Assembly: GCF_029255545.1 (NCBI RefSeq)
Contig: NZ_JANLJJ010000091.1
Span: forward strand, 58,965-122,964
Length of the DNA: 64,000 nt
Origin: Ferrovibrio sp.
Lineage (GTDB): Bacteria; Pseudomonadota; Alphaproteobacteria; Ferrovibrionales; Ferrovibrionaceae
Direction: 5' to 3'
A model generated the notes under the pieces. The model was not told the origin of the DNA and searched no databases. It was given only the letters and a program-made list of their open reading frames with translations. Made by a program: the position numbers and the translations under genes. Below, in pieces: positions 32,800-40,798 of this stretch. Numbering within the stretch: position 1 is the first letter of the stretch; the number at the start of each line of letters is the position of its first letter.

Positions 32800-33668
32800 C
32801 AGCGGCCTGCATCCTCGATGGCGGCTTCGACCTGGCGGAATCGCCGGTCTGGTCGGTCGCGGAGCAGGCCCTGTGGTTCGTCGACATCAACGCGCGCGCC
32901 CTGCATCGCTTCGATCCCGTCACCCTGTCACACGAACACTGGGCAATGCCGGCCGCCATCGGCTGCATCGCACTGGCCCGCGACGGCGGCATGGTCGCCG
33001 CGCTGCGCGACGGTCTCTACCGGTTCGATCCTGCCAACGGCCGGCATCAGTTGCTGGCCGCTGCGCCATACGATCGCACGCTGATGCGCTTCAACGACGG
33101 CCGCTGCGACCGTCAGGGCCGCTTCTGGGCCGGCACCATGACGGATGATCGGCGGCCGAATGGCGCGCTCTATCGCCTCATTGGCACCCGCTTCCATGAG
33201 GAAAAACTGCCTGGCCCGATCGCCACATCAAACGGACTGGCCTGGAGCCCGGATGGCCGCGTGATGTATCACGCCGACACCCCGGCCATGCAGGTGCATG
33301 CCTACGACTACGACATCGCCACGGCAGGACTGTCGAACAAACGGCTGTTTCTCGACCTGCGCGCCAAGGGCGAGCGGCCCGATGGCGCCACGGTGGACGG
33401 CGCAGGGAATTACTGGCTGGCGCTCTATGGCGCCGGCAAGGTGGCGCAGTTCTCAGCTTCAGGCGAACGTCTGCGCGAGATTCAGCTGCCGGTGAAGGCG
33501 CCAACCATGCCCTGCTTCGGCGGGCCCGATCTGCGCACCCTGTTCATCACCACCGCACGGCAGAAACACACGGACGAGGAATTGGCGCAGATGCCGCTGG
33601 CCGGCGGCATCTTCAGTATCCGTGTCGATGTGCCGGGATTGCCCGAGGCCCTGTTTACTTCTGCCTGA
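32796..33668 (+). CDS. SMP-30/gluconolactonase family protein (first copy)
   Basis: 290 residues with the six-blade SMP-30 signature: [19 protein letters not shown] (metal-binding Glu near residue 11), [18 protein letters not shown], and [18 protein letters not shown], whose Asn and Asp complete the metal site. Enzymes of this family open sugar or other lactones with a divalent metal. No signal peptide, so cytosolic. Translationally coupled to the FAD oxidoreductase, suggesting oxidation to a lactone followed by hydrolysis. The last 14 bases overlap the convergent hydrolase gene. Confidence 0.93.
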   Translation: MTAACILDGGFDLAESPVWSVAEQALWFVDINARALHRFDPVTLSHEHWAMPAAIGCIALARDGGMVAALRDGLYRFDPANGRHQLLAAAPYDRTLMRFNDGRCDRQGRFWAGTMTDDRRPNGALYRLIGTRFHEEKLPGPIATSNGLAWSPDGRVMYHADTPAMQVHAYDYDIATAGLSNKRLFLDLRAKGERPDGATVDGAGNYWLALYGAGKVAQFSASGERLREIQLPVKAPTMPCFGGPDLRTLFITTARQKHTDEELAQMPLAGGIFSIRVDVPGLPEALFTSA

Positions 33669-34590
33669 CCACGCGGTTGCGCAGGATGCCGATCTTCTCG
33701 ACTTCCAGCTCCACCACGTCGCCATCCTTCAGATAGCGGCCATGCTCCAGGCCGCAGCCATCGCCCACCGTGCCCGAGCCGAAGAATTCGCCCGGATACA
33801 CCGTCTCGTCAGCCGAGACGCGGGCCAGCAGGTCCTCGAAGGTGTGGTGGATGGTGCTGGAATTGCTGTCGCACCAGGTCTCGCCATTCACGCGGGCCTG
33901 CATGCGTAAGCTGTAGGGATCGCCGATCTCGTCCAGCGTCACTAGGAATGGCCCCATGCTGTTGCCGGTATCGAAATCCTTGCCCTTGCAGGGGCCCAGC
34001 ATGCTCTGCATCTCGATGCTCTGGGCATCGCGCGCCGAGAAGTCGTTGAAGATGGTGAAGCCGAAGATATGGTCGCGCGCTTCCGACGGTTTGATGTTCT
34101 TGCCGCCCTTGCCAAGGAAAAAGCCGAATTCCAGCTCGAAATCCATCACCTGGCTGTAGCGCGGCCAGATCACGTCGCCATCCGGCCCGTTCACCGAGAA
34201 GCGGTTGGATTTGTAGTAGATCGGAATCTGGTACCAGGTCGGCGCCACCTTGATCATACCCAGCTTGACCAGCAGCGGCCCCAGCAGCGGCTTGCGCATG
34301 ATGGCGATGCGCTCCATCGCCTGCTGCACATGCTTCTCGAACAGCATGGAATCGCGGATCTGCTCGGGCACCGGCACCGGCGCATGCAGCTTGGCCTCGT
34401 TCAGCGGCATGCGGATTTCCGCCTTCTCCTGCAGGACGCGGGCTTTGGCCTTGGCCTCGTCGCCACCCTTGATGATGGAGAGGATGTCCGGAAAGGCATC
34501 GCCCAGGTCGACGATACTGGCGCCGTCGCTGGTGAGCACGCCGGGACGCATGGAACCGCGCGCCGGATGGCTGAAAGTGCAGAATTTCAT
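33655..34590 (-). CDS. Fumarylacetoacetate hydrolase family protein
   Basis: 311 residues. The FAH C-terminal fold is clear: metal-binding acidic residues in FELEFGFFLGKGG (about 151-163), GFTIFNDFSARDAQ, KGKDFDTGNSMGPFL and the GSGTVGDGCGLEHGRYL loop. Family members hydrolyse C-C bonds of beta-diketones or decarboxylate oxaloacetate-like acids. The full length with an N-terminal domain and the FNDFSARD motif resembles fumarylacetoacetase-like enzymes rather than the short decarboxylases. The next leftward gene upstream is the cyclase-family hydrolase (6 bases apart). Acetoacetate as a product would fit the acetoacetyl-CoA synthetase encoded nearby. Confidence 0.93.
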   Translation of the reverse strand: MKFCTFSHPARGSMRPGVLTSDGASIVDLGDAFPDILSIIKGGDEAKAKARVLQEKAEIRMPLNEAKLHAPVPVPEQIRDSMLFEKHVQQAMERIAIMRKPLLGPLLVKLGMIKVAPTWYQIPIYYKSNRFSVNGPDGDVIWPRYSQVMDFELEFGFFLGKGGKNIKPSEARDHIFGFTIFNDFSARDAQSIEMQSMLGPCKGKDFDTGNSMGPFLVTLDEIGDPYSLRMQARVNGETWCDSNSSTIHHTFEDLLARVSADETVYPGEFFGSGTVGDGCGLEHGRYLKDGDVVELEVEKIGILRNRVVRQK

Positions 34591-34596
34591 GTCTGG

Positions 34597-35373
34597 TTAT
34601 TCCTCAAAAATCGCGACGGCGCGGGTCCAGCCGGCGGAGGCGCCGCGGATCTTGTGCGGGAAGCAGGAGATGGTGAAGCCAAACGGTGGCAGCACTTCAA
34701 GGTTATGCAGCTTCTCCAGATGGCAATAGCCGATATGGCGGCCAGCCTTGTGGCCTTCCCAGATCAGCGACGCATCGTGGCTGTCCTTGAATTTCTCGGC
34801 GGTATGCACGAAGGGGGCGTCCCAGCTCCAGGCATCCGTGCCGGTGACGCGCACGCCACGCTCCAGCAGGTACATCGTGGCTTTATAGCCCATGCCGCAG
34901 CCGGTGCTGACATAGCTGGGCTGGCCATAGGCCTTGCCGGCCGCGGTGTTGACCACGACGATGTCGTGTTCCTTCAACTCATACCCGATGCGCTTCAGTT
35001 CTGCCTCGACATCCTTGTCCGTGACGACATAACCATCGGGAAACCGCGTGAAATCGAGCTTCACGCCATCGCCGAAGCACCAGTCCAGCGGCACCTCGTC
35101 GATGGTCCAGGCCCGTTCGCCATGGTTCATGGTCGAATGGAAATGATACGGCGCATCCAGATGCGTACCATTGTGGGTGTTCAGCGTGACATTCTCGACC
35201 GCCCAGCCTTCCGCGTCGGGCAGGTCTTCTTCCTTCAGGCCGGGGAAGAACTTCACCACATCGGCCGCGCTCTGCTGGTGGCGGATATACTCGATCCTGG
35301 GACTGAAGCCCGGCGGATCGGACTGCACGTCGTTTTCAAGGTAGATGGAGAGGTCGACAAAACGCCGGGGCAT
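34597..35373 (-). CDS. Cyclase family protein (metal-dependent hydrolase)
   Basis: 258 residues from ATG 35373 with AGGAGG six bases upstream. The defining motif HNGTHLDAPYHFHS (about 73-86) provides the histidines and aspartate that bind metal in kynurenine formamidase, isatin hydrolase and related enzymes. TGTDAWSWDAP and HKAGR also match this family. It opens an amide, imide or lactone-like ring; the substrate is unknown. Six bases separate it from the FAH gene, so the two form an operon. It diverges from the GntR gene across 125 bases containing a T-rich tract and a partial palindrome. Confidence 0.94.
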   Translation of the reverse strand: MPRRFVDLSIYLENDVQSDPPGFSPRIEYIRHQQSAADVVKFFPGLKEEDLPDAEGWAVENVTLNTHNGTHLDAPYHFHSTMNHGERAWTIDEVPLDWCFGDGVKLDFTRFPDGYVVTDKDVEAELKRIGYELKEHDIVVVNTAAGKAYGQPSYVSTGCGMGYKATMYLLERGVRVTGTDAWSWDAPFVHTAEKFKDSHDASLIWEGHKAGRHIGYCHLEKLHNLEVLPPFGFTISCFPHKIRGASAGWTRAVAIFEE

Positions 35374-35438
35374 GGTTCCTCCTTGGCCGGTTCTGACTGG
35401 CGGCTTGTACAGCCCATAATAACGACGAGAATCTATTT

Positions 35439-35492
35439 TGTCGATTTTTTTTCTTTTTATCGTTGACAGCCTGCCCTTCAGCCTTCCAGATT
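35439..35492 (+). promoter_or_regulatory. GntR/cyclase divergent control region
   Basis: TGTCGAT (35439-35445) and ATCGTTGACA (35459-35468) form an imperfect inverted repeat around a T-rich tract. The right half contains a perfect -35 TTGACA (35463-35468). Eighteen bases later CAGATT (35487-35492) can act as -10, six bases before the gntR ATG, which has no Shine-Dalgarno. The overlap of dyad and -35 would suit autorepression by GntR. Confidence 0.45.
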
Positions 35493-35498
35493 GACCAC

Positions 35499-36233
35499 AT
35501 GACCGACGGGAGGACAAAGGCGGATATCCGCGATCTGGCAGCCGAAGCCGGCAGCCTGACCGAATTTGCATACCGCAATATTCGCTCCGACATCATTGCC
35601 GGCCTCTTCCCGCCCGGTGCCAAGCTGCAGATCGACGAACTGAAAACCCGCTACGGCCTGAGCGCCAGCCCGCTGCGCGAGGCGTTGGCCCGCCTGATCA
35701 GCCAGGGCTTTGTGTCCGTGGAAAGCCAGCGCGGCTTCCGCGTCGCCGCCATGAGCCCGGAAGACCTGGCGGATATCACCATTGCCCGCCAGGTAATCGA
35801 GACCGCGGCGCTGAAGCGCGCCATCGAACGCGGCAACGATGAATGGGAAGCCGCCATCCTGGCTGCCTATCATCGCCTTGACCGCTATGTCGCCCGCCTG
35901 GGCGGCCGGCCGGTAGAGAACCTGACCGAATTCGGCGAGCTGCACAAAGCCTTTCACAACGCCCTGATCGCCGCCTGCGGCTCGCCACGGCTGCTGGACG
36001 AACAGGGCCGGCTCTACGACCAGGCCGAGCGCTACCGCCACGGCATGATGCAGAATTTCCTGGTCGAGCAGGGCCGCGGCATCATGGACGAGCACCACCA
36101 GCTGATGGATCTCGTACTGGCGCGCAATGCCGAGGCCGCCTGCGCCATGCTGCACCATCACTTAAGCCATACTTACGATTTCTGTTTCGGCGACGGCCGA
36201 ACCAACAGCACGGAGAAAGCCGTCAAAGCATAA
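35499..36233 (+). CDS. GntR-family transcriptional regulator (FadR/FCD type)
   Basis: 244 residues. Winged helix at about 18-85: AYRNIRSDIIAGLFPPGAKL, then LSASPLREALARLISQGFV, and VSVESQRGFRVAAMS. The FCD ligand domain follows, with metal-binding candidates in HKAFHNAL and DEHHQLMDLVLARNAEAACAMLHHHL. Such regulators repress catabolic operons until an organic acid binds. It sits between the cyclase/FAH operon and the TRAP genes, so it probably controls both directions. The TRAP binding protein starts 28 bases downstream. Confidence 0.94.
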   Translation: MTDGRTKADIRDLAAEAGSLTEFAYRNIRSDIIAGLFPPGAKLQIDELKTRYGLSASPLREALARLISQGFVSVESQRGFRVAAMSPEDLADITIARQVIETAALKRAIERGNDEWEAAILAAYHRLDRYVARLGGRPVENLTEFGELHKAFHNALIAACGSPRLLDEQGRLYDQAERYRHGMMQNFLVEQGRGIMDEHHQLMDLVLARNAEAACAMLHHHLSHTYDFCFGDGRTNSTEKAVKA

Positions 36234-36261
36234 CCGCGGATAACTTTCGGGAGGAAACCAA

Positions 36262-37332
36262 ATGACCGCGATCAAAACCATCGCCTGCACCCTTGGAGCC
36301 ACGGCTGCCATTCTGCTGACCGGCGCCGCGCAGGCGCAAACTGTCAAGATGACGGCGATCGCCGGCCATCCGCCCGCCCTGCCCTGGGTGAAGCTGGCCG
36401 ACGAATTCTTCATCCCCGAGGTCGACAAGCGCCTCGCCGCCGCCGGCAGCAAAACCAAATTCGAATGGACCAAGGCCTGGGGCGGCACCGCCGTCAAACT
36501 GGGCAGCGAATCCGGCGCGGTCAAGGATGGCCTGGCCGAACTGGCTTTCGTCTCAACCATTTTCGAAGCGCCGAAATTCCCGCTGCAGAACGTGTCTTAC
36601 GTCGCTCCGTTCATGACCGATGACATCGCCGTGATTGCCAAGGTGATCAAGACCATGCAGGCCAAGATTCCGGCGATGTCGGATGCCTGGACCAAGAACA
36701 ACATGGTCTTCCTCGGCGGCACCGGCCTGGACAGCTATCATCTGTTCACCAAAACACCGATCAACAAGCTGGAAGACCTCAACGGCAAGAAGATCAACGC
36801 CCCCGGCCCCTCGGCCAACTGGGTCAAAGGCACCGGCGCCGTCGCCGTCGCCGGCTCGCTGCAGACCTATTACAACGACATCCAGACCGGCGTGACCGAA
36901 GGTGCGCTGACCTTTGCCACCGGCGCCTTCCCGATCAAGCTGACCGAGGTGGCGCCGCATATCACCAAGGTGAATTACGGCGCCCAGTTCGCCGGCGCCC
37001 TGGCGATGAGCAAGCGCGTCTATGACAAGCTGCCGGCCGACGCGAAGAAGATCGTCATGGAAGTCGGCGCCGAATACGATGCCAAGCTCTCCGCCCTGCT
37101 GACGGCCACGTCGGTGTCCCTGATGCAAAAGATGGTGGAAGGCGGCGCCAAGGTGCGCGAACTCTCGCCGGCGGAGCGCAAGCAGTGGGCCGCGGTGCTG
37201 CCCAATGTCGCCCTGCCCTGGGCCAAGGATCTGGACGCCAAGGGCCTGCCCGGCACCCAGGTCCTGAATGAGTTTGTCGCCCAGATCCGCGCCGCCGGGG
37301 TGCAGTTCCCGCGCGACTGGTCGAAAGAATAA
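36262..37332 (+). CDS. TRAP transporter solute-binding protein, DctP type
   Basis: 356 residues. Cleavable signal peptide, probably cut after AAQAQ near residue 24. Mature part shows the DctP fold: AGHPPALPWVKLADEFFIPEVDK, the GTGLDSYHLFTKTPINKLEDLNGKKI region, and NDIQTGVTEGALTF. DctP proteins typically bind carboxylates through a conserved Arg; it cannot be assigned with certainty from reading alone. GGAGGAAA precedes the ATG. It is the first gene of the DctPQM set. The cargo is an organic acid, inferred from the neighbours. Confidence 0.95.
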   Translation: MTAIKTIACTLGATAAILLTGAAQAQTVKMTAIAGHPPALPWVKLADEFFIPEVDKRLAAAGSKTKFEWTKAWGGTAVKLGSESGAVKDGLAELAFVSTIFEAPKFPLQNVSYVAPFMTDDIAVIAKVIKTMQAKIPAMSDAWTKNNMVFLGGTGLDSYHLFTKTPINKLEDLNGKKINAPGPSANWVKGTGAVAVAGSLQTYYNDIQTGVTEGALTFATGAFPIKLTEVAPHITKVNYGAQFAGALAMSKRVYDKLPADAKKIVMEVGAEYDAKLSALLTATSVSLMQKMVEGGAKVRELSPAERKQWAAVLPNVALPWAKDLDAKGLPGTQVLNEFVAQIRAAGVQFPRDWSKE

Positions 37333-37367
37333 TAAAACCGACACGAAATCAATCGGTGGTGCCGTCG

Positions 37368-37862
37368 ATGTTTTCCCGTCTGCTGGGGGCGATGAACGCC
37401 CTCGGCACCGTGTGGATTTTCCTCCTCATGGTGTTGATCAATAGCGACATCCTTGGACGCGAGCTGTTTTCCAGCCCGGTCCGCGGCACCACCGAATTGC
37501 TGTCGCTCTCCATTGTCGGCATCGTCTTCCTGCAGCTTGGCCATACCCTGATGGTTGGCCGCATGACGCGTTCCGACATGGTGATCGAAACCCTGCTGAT
37601 TAAGCGACCGCGCGCTGGCCATGCCCTGCAGGGCCTGTTCGCCCTGCTCGGCGTTATTTTTCTCGCCATCATTTTCTGGGGCAGCATCGCGCCGTTCCAG
37701 GAAGCCATCGAGATCGGTGAATATGTCGGCGCCGCCGGCGATTTCACCGCGCCGACCTGGCCGATCCGGCTGCTGATCCTGATCGGTTCGGCTGCCACCG
37801 GGCTGCAATATCTGATCATGGCCTGGCAGGATTTCCGTTTCGTTTTTGCAGGTGGCAAATGA
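37368..37862 (+). CDS. TRAP transporter small permease, DctQ type
   Basis: 164 residues with four hydrophobic helices (about 12-32, 46-66, 86-106, 128-150), the DctQ layout. ATG 37368 is preferred because GGTGG lies seven bases upstream; a GTG at 37356 would add four residues but has no ribosome site. The motif GRELFSSPVRGTTELLSLSIVG is characteristic of the family. It forms the small membrane subunit of the Na+-coupled importer with the large permease, whose ATG overlaps its stop. Confidence 0.94.
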   Translation: MFSRLLGAMNALGTVWIFLLMVLINSDILGRELFSSPVRGTTELLSLSIVGIVFLQLGHTLMVGRMTRSDMVIETLLIKRPRAGHALQGLFALLGVIFLAIIFWGSIAPFQEAIEIGEYVGAAGDFTAPTWPIRLLILIGSAATGLQYLIMAWQDFRFVFAGGK

Positions 37863-39172
37863 CCGGCCTTGAGATTGGTTTCCTTACCCTGGCCGGCATG
37901 ATGCTGCTGATCTGGCTCGGCCTGCATGTCGCCGTCGCCCTTGGCCTCACGTCCTTCGTCGGCGTCTGGCTGATCAAGGATAGCCCCGAGGTCGCCACCT
38001 CCATGCTGGCCCAGGGCGCGTCGGACGCGGTCGCCAGCCATATCTTCGGCGTCGTGCCGCTGTTCGTGCTGATGGGTTTCCTGGTTTCGATCGCCGATAT
38101 CGGCAAGGATGCCTTCGAGGTCGCCAACCAGGGCCTGCGCCGCCTGCGTGGCGGACTGGGCATCGCCACCGTCGCGGCCAACGCGGTGTTTGCCGCCATC
38201 ACCGGCATCTCGATCGCCTCGGCCGCCGTGTTCACCCGCGTCGCCGTGCCCGAGATGCTGCGCTACGGCTACAAACCCGGTTTCGCCACCGGCGTGGTGG
38301 CCGGCTCCTCCGTGCTGGGCATGCTGATCCCGCCCAGCCTGCTGATGATCCTGTATGGCTTCCTCGCCGAGGTCTCGGTCGGCAGCATGTTCATGGCCGG
38401 CGTCGTGCCCGGCCTGCTGCTGGCGCTCACTTATGCCATCGGCATCATGCTGATGGCACGCTTCTGGCCGTCTTATGTCGGCGGACGACCCGAAGGCGAT
38501 GCCGGTCACGAAACCCTGATGGGCGGTCGCGAGATGGCCGCCAAGCTGCTGCCGATCATGGCATTGATTGCTGCCGTTCTGGGTGGCATCTATGCCGGCT
38601 TCTTCACCGCCACCGATGCCGGCGCCGTGGGCGCCGCCGGGGCGCTGCTGATCGCGCTGTGGAAGCGCAAGCTGGACAACAGGAAATTCTGGCAGGTTCT
38701 GGTCGAAACCGGCCACGTCACCGTCGCCGTCTCTTTCCTGATCGTCGGCGCCAGCCTTTATACCCGCATGCTGGCGCTTTCCGGCGTGCCGCAATTCCTG
38801 GTTTCCGAGATCAGCGCCGCCGGCCTCGGCCCCTTCGCCTTCCTCGCCGTCTATATCCTGCTGATCGTCATCCTCGGCTGCTTCATCGACTCCAGCTCGA
38901 TCCTGCTGATCGTGCTGCCGCTGATGCTGCCCATCGCCAGCGGTTTCGACATGAACCTGATCTGGTTCGGCATCATCACCATCGTCGCCGTCGAGATCGG
39001 CCTGCTCACCCCGCCCTTCGGCCTCAGCGTCTTTGTCATCAAGAGTACGCTGAACGACTCACGCATCACGTTGCGCGCGATCTTCGTTGGCACGCTGCCC
39101 TTTGCCGCGATCATGCTGCTGACCCTGATCATCCTGGTACTGTTCCCCAAACTCACCCTGGCCCTGGTGTGA
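37859..39172 (+). CDS. TRAP transporter large permease, DctM type
   Basis: 437 residues with about 12 hydrophobic segments. DctM signatures include FGVVPLFVLMGFLVSIADIG, AAITGISIASAAVFTRVAVPEM and SVLGMLIPPSLLMILYGFLAE. It carries out Na+-driven uptake in the inner membrane, fed by the DctP protein. It overlaps the small permease by four bases. One base separates its stop from the next SMP-30 gene, so transport and lactone hydrolysis are on one transcript. Confidence 0.96.
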   Translation: MTGLEIGFLTLAGMMLLIWLGLHVAVALGLTSFVGVWLIKDSPEVATSMLAQGASDAVASHIFGVVPLFVLMGFLVSIADIGKDAFEVANQGLRRLRGGLGIATVAANAVFAAITGISIASAAVFTRVAVPEMLRYGYKPGFATGVVAGSSVLGMLIPPSLLMILYGFLAEVSVGSMFMAGVVPGLLLALTYAIGIMLMARFWPSYVGGRPEGDAGHETLMGGREMAAKLLPIMALIAAVLGGIYAGFFTATDAGAVGAAGALLIALWKRKLDNRKFWQVLVETGHVTVAVSFLIVGASLYTRMLALSGVPQFLVSEISAAGLGPFAFLAVYILLIVILGCFIDSSSILLIVLPLMLPIASGFDMNLIWFGIITIVAVEIGLLTPPFGLSVFVIKSTLNDSRITLRAIFVGTLPFAAIMLLTLIILVLFPKLTLALV

Positions 39173-39173
39173 C

Positions 39174-40205
39174 ATGCCCGCCGCCAATCCGCTGCATGGC
39201 TTTCGCCTCACCCGCGATGACCTGAACTTCGTCGGCCGCGACCTGCAGCGGCCGGAATGCATCCTGGCCGAACCCGACGGCACGCTGTGGTCGGCCGATG
39301 CCCGTGGTGGCGTGATGTGGATTTCGCCTGATGGCAGCCAGCGCCTGATCGCCCAGCAGGCCGACAGCCACTTTGCCGGCACCACCGACCTGGCCAAACG
39401 CTTCACCGAGGGCACCCTGCCCAATGGCCTGGCCTTTGCCCGCAACGGCGACATCCTGATCTCGAATTTCGGCACCGACCGGCTGGAGGTGATGGATCGC
39501 GAAGGCCGCAGCCGCGTGCTGTATGACAGCATCGACGGCCGGCCAATCGGCAAGGTCAATTTCGTGCTGCGCGACTCGAAAGACCGCGTCTGGCTTACCG
39601 TCTCCACCCGCATCAAGAACTGGATGGAAGCGATCCGCCCCGGCATAGATGACGGTTTCATTGCGCTGGCCGACGAGCGTGGCCTGCGCATCGTGGCCGA
39701 TGGCCTGCATTTCACCAACGAGATCCGTTTCGACGCCCGCGAGGAATATCTCTACGCGGTGGAAACCTGCGGCCGCCGCATCACCCGCTTCCGCGCCAAC
39801 GCGGACGGCAGCCTGGGCAACCGCGAGATTTTTGGCCCCGGCGATTTCGGCCCGGCCGGCTTCCCCGATGGCTGCGCCTTCGATTCTTTCGGCAATCTCT
39901 GGGTCACCCTGGTGATGGCCGAGAAGCTGATCGCGCTCACGCCCGAGGGCGAGATGCTGACTCTGTTCGACGATGGCAACCCGCAGGCCATCGCAGCCCT
40001 TGAGGCCGCCTATCAGGCCGGCGCGACCACGCCCGAGCTGATGATGGCCACCCGCAGCAGCGTCACGCCCTGGATCGCCAGTGTCACCTTCGGCGGCCCC
40101 GACCTGCGCAATGCCTATATCGGCACCCTGTTTGGCACCAATATCCCGTGGTTCCGCAGCCCGGTTGCCGGCCTGCCCATGGTGCACTGGAAGGACCGCC
40201 CATGA
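39174..40205 (+). CDS. SMP-30/gluconolactonase family protein (second copy)
   Basis: 343 residues. The beta-propeller has RPECILAEPDGTLWSADARGG, GTLPNGLAFARNGDILISNFGTDRL, and FPDGCAFDSFGNLWVT. It is longer and clearly divergent from the copy at 32796, with an insert before the C-terminus (ALEAAYQAGATTPEL). Probably a lactonase or a related hydrolase with a different substrate. It begins one base after the TRAP permease and overlaps the cupin gene (ATGA), so it is on the transporter transcript. No signal peptide seen. Confidence 0.92.
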   Translation: MPAANPLHGFRLTRDDLNFVGRDLQRPECILAEPDGTLWSADARGGVMWISPDGSQRLIAQQADSHFAGTTDLAKRFTEGTLPNGLAFARNGDILISNFGTDRLEVMDREGRSRVLYDSIDGRPIGKVNFVLRDSKDRVWLTVSTRIKNWMEAIRPGIDDGFIALADERGLRIVADGLHFTNEIRFDAREEYLYAVETCGRRITRFRANADGSLGNREIFGPGDFGPAGFPDGCAFDSFGNLWVTLVMAEKLIALTPEGEMLTLFDDGNPQAIAALEAAYQAGATTPELMMATRSSVTPWIASVTFGGPDLRNAYIGTLFGTNIPWFRSPVAGLPMVHWKDRP

Positions 40206-40780
40206 ACCGCACGCCCCGCCGCATCGTCACCGGCCATGATGCCAACGGCAAATCCGTCGTCGCCATGGATACCGCCATGCAGCCGACGCTGGAAAAACCC
40301 GAGATCGGCGTCGCCTTCTACGAAATCTGGAACACCAGTGGCAGCCCGGTGCGCGTCGACAACGGCGCCGATCCGACTGCTCGCCCGCTGCAGATCGAAC
40401 CGCCGCAACAGGGCAGCATCATCCGCTTCGTCGATTTCGGCCCGAAACAGGCCGCCCGCCCGCCCATGACGCGCGAGATGGCAGAGGCTGCCTTCGCCAT
40501 GGTTGGTTCGGCCCATGCCTCGACCTGGAAGCCCGACAGCCCGCATCCGATGATGCACCGCACGGAATCGGTGGATTACGGCATCGTGGTGTTCGGCGAG
40601 ATCGTGCTGGTGCTGGACGATGGCTCGCGCACGCATCTGCAGGCCGGCGATGTGGTGGTGCAGCGCGGCACCGACCATGCCTGGGAAAATCCGTCAGAGA
40701 CCAATCCCGCCCGCATGGCTTTCATCCTGCTGGATGGTGCATTTTCGCCCGAGATCGCTAAGCTGATCGAGAAGGCCTAG
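40202..40780 (+). CDS. Cupin domain-containing protein
   Basis: 192 residues. The cupin core is at the C-terminal half: MMHRTESVDYGIVVFGEIVLVL and LQAGDVVVQRGTDHAWENPS. The usual metal ligands are recognisable as His and Glu of the first motif and the His of the second. Single-domain cupins of this size include isomerases, dioxygenases and ligand binders. Coupled to the SMP-30 gene by ATGA and followed by acetoacetyl-CoA synthetase after 18 bases. Role in the pathway unknown. Confidence 0.92.
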   Translation: MNRTPRRIVTGHDANGKSVVAMDTAMQPTLEKPEIGVAFYEIWNTSGSPVRVDNGADPTARPLQIEPPQQGSIIRFVDFGPKQAARPPMTREMAEAAFAMVGSAHASTWKPDSPHPMMHRTESVDYGIVVFGEIVLVLDDGSRTHLQAGDVVVQRGTDHAWENPSETNPARMAFILLDGAFSPEIAKLIEKA

Positions 40781-40798
40781 ACGTTCTCCGGAGGAAAC

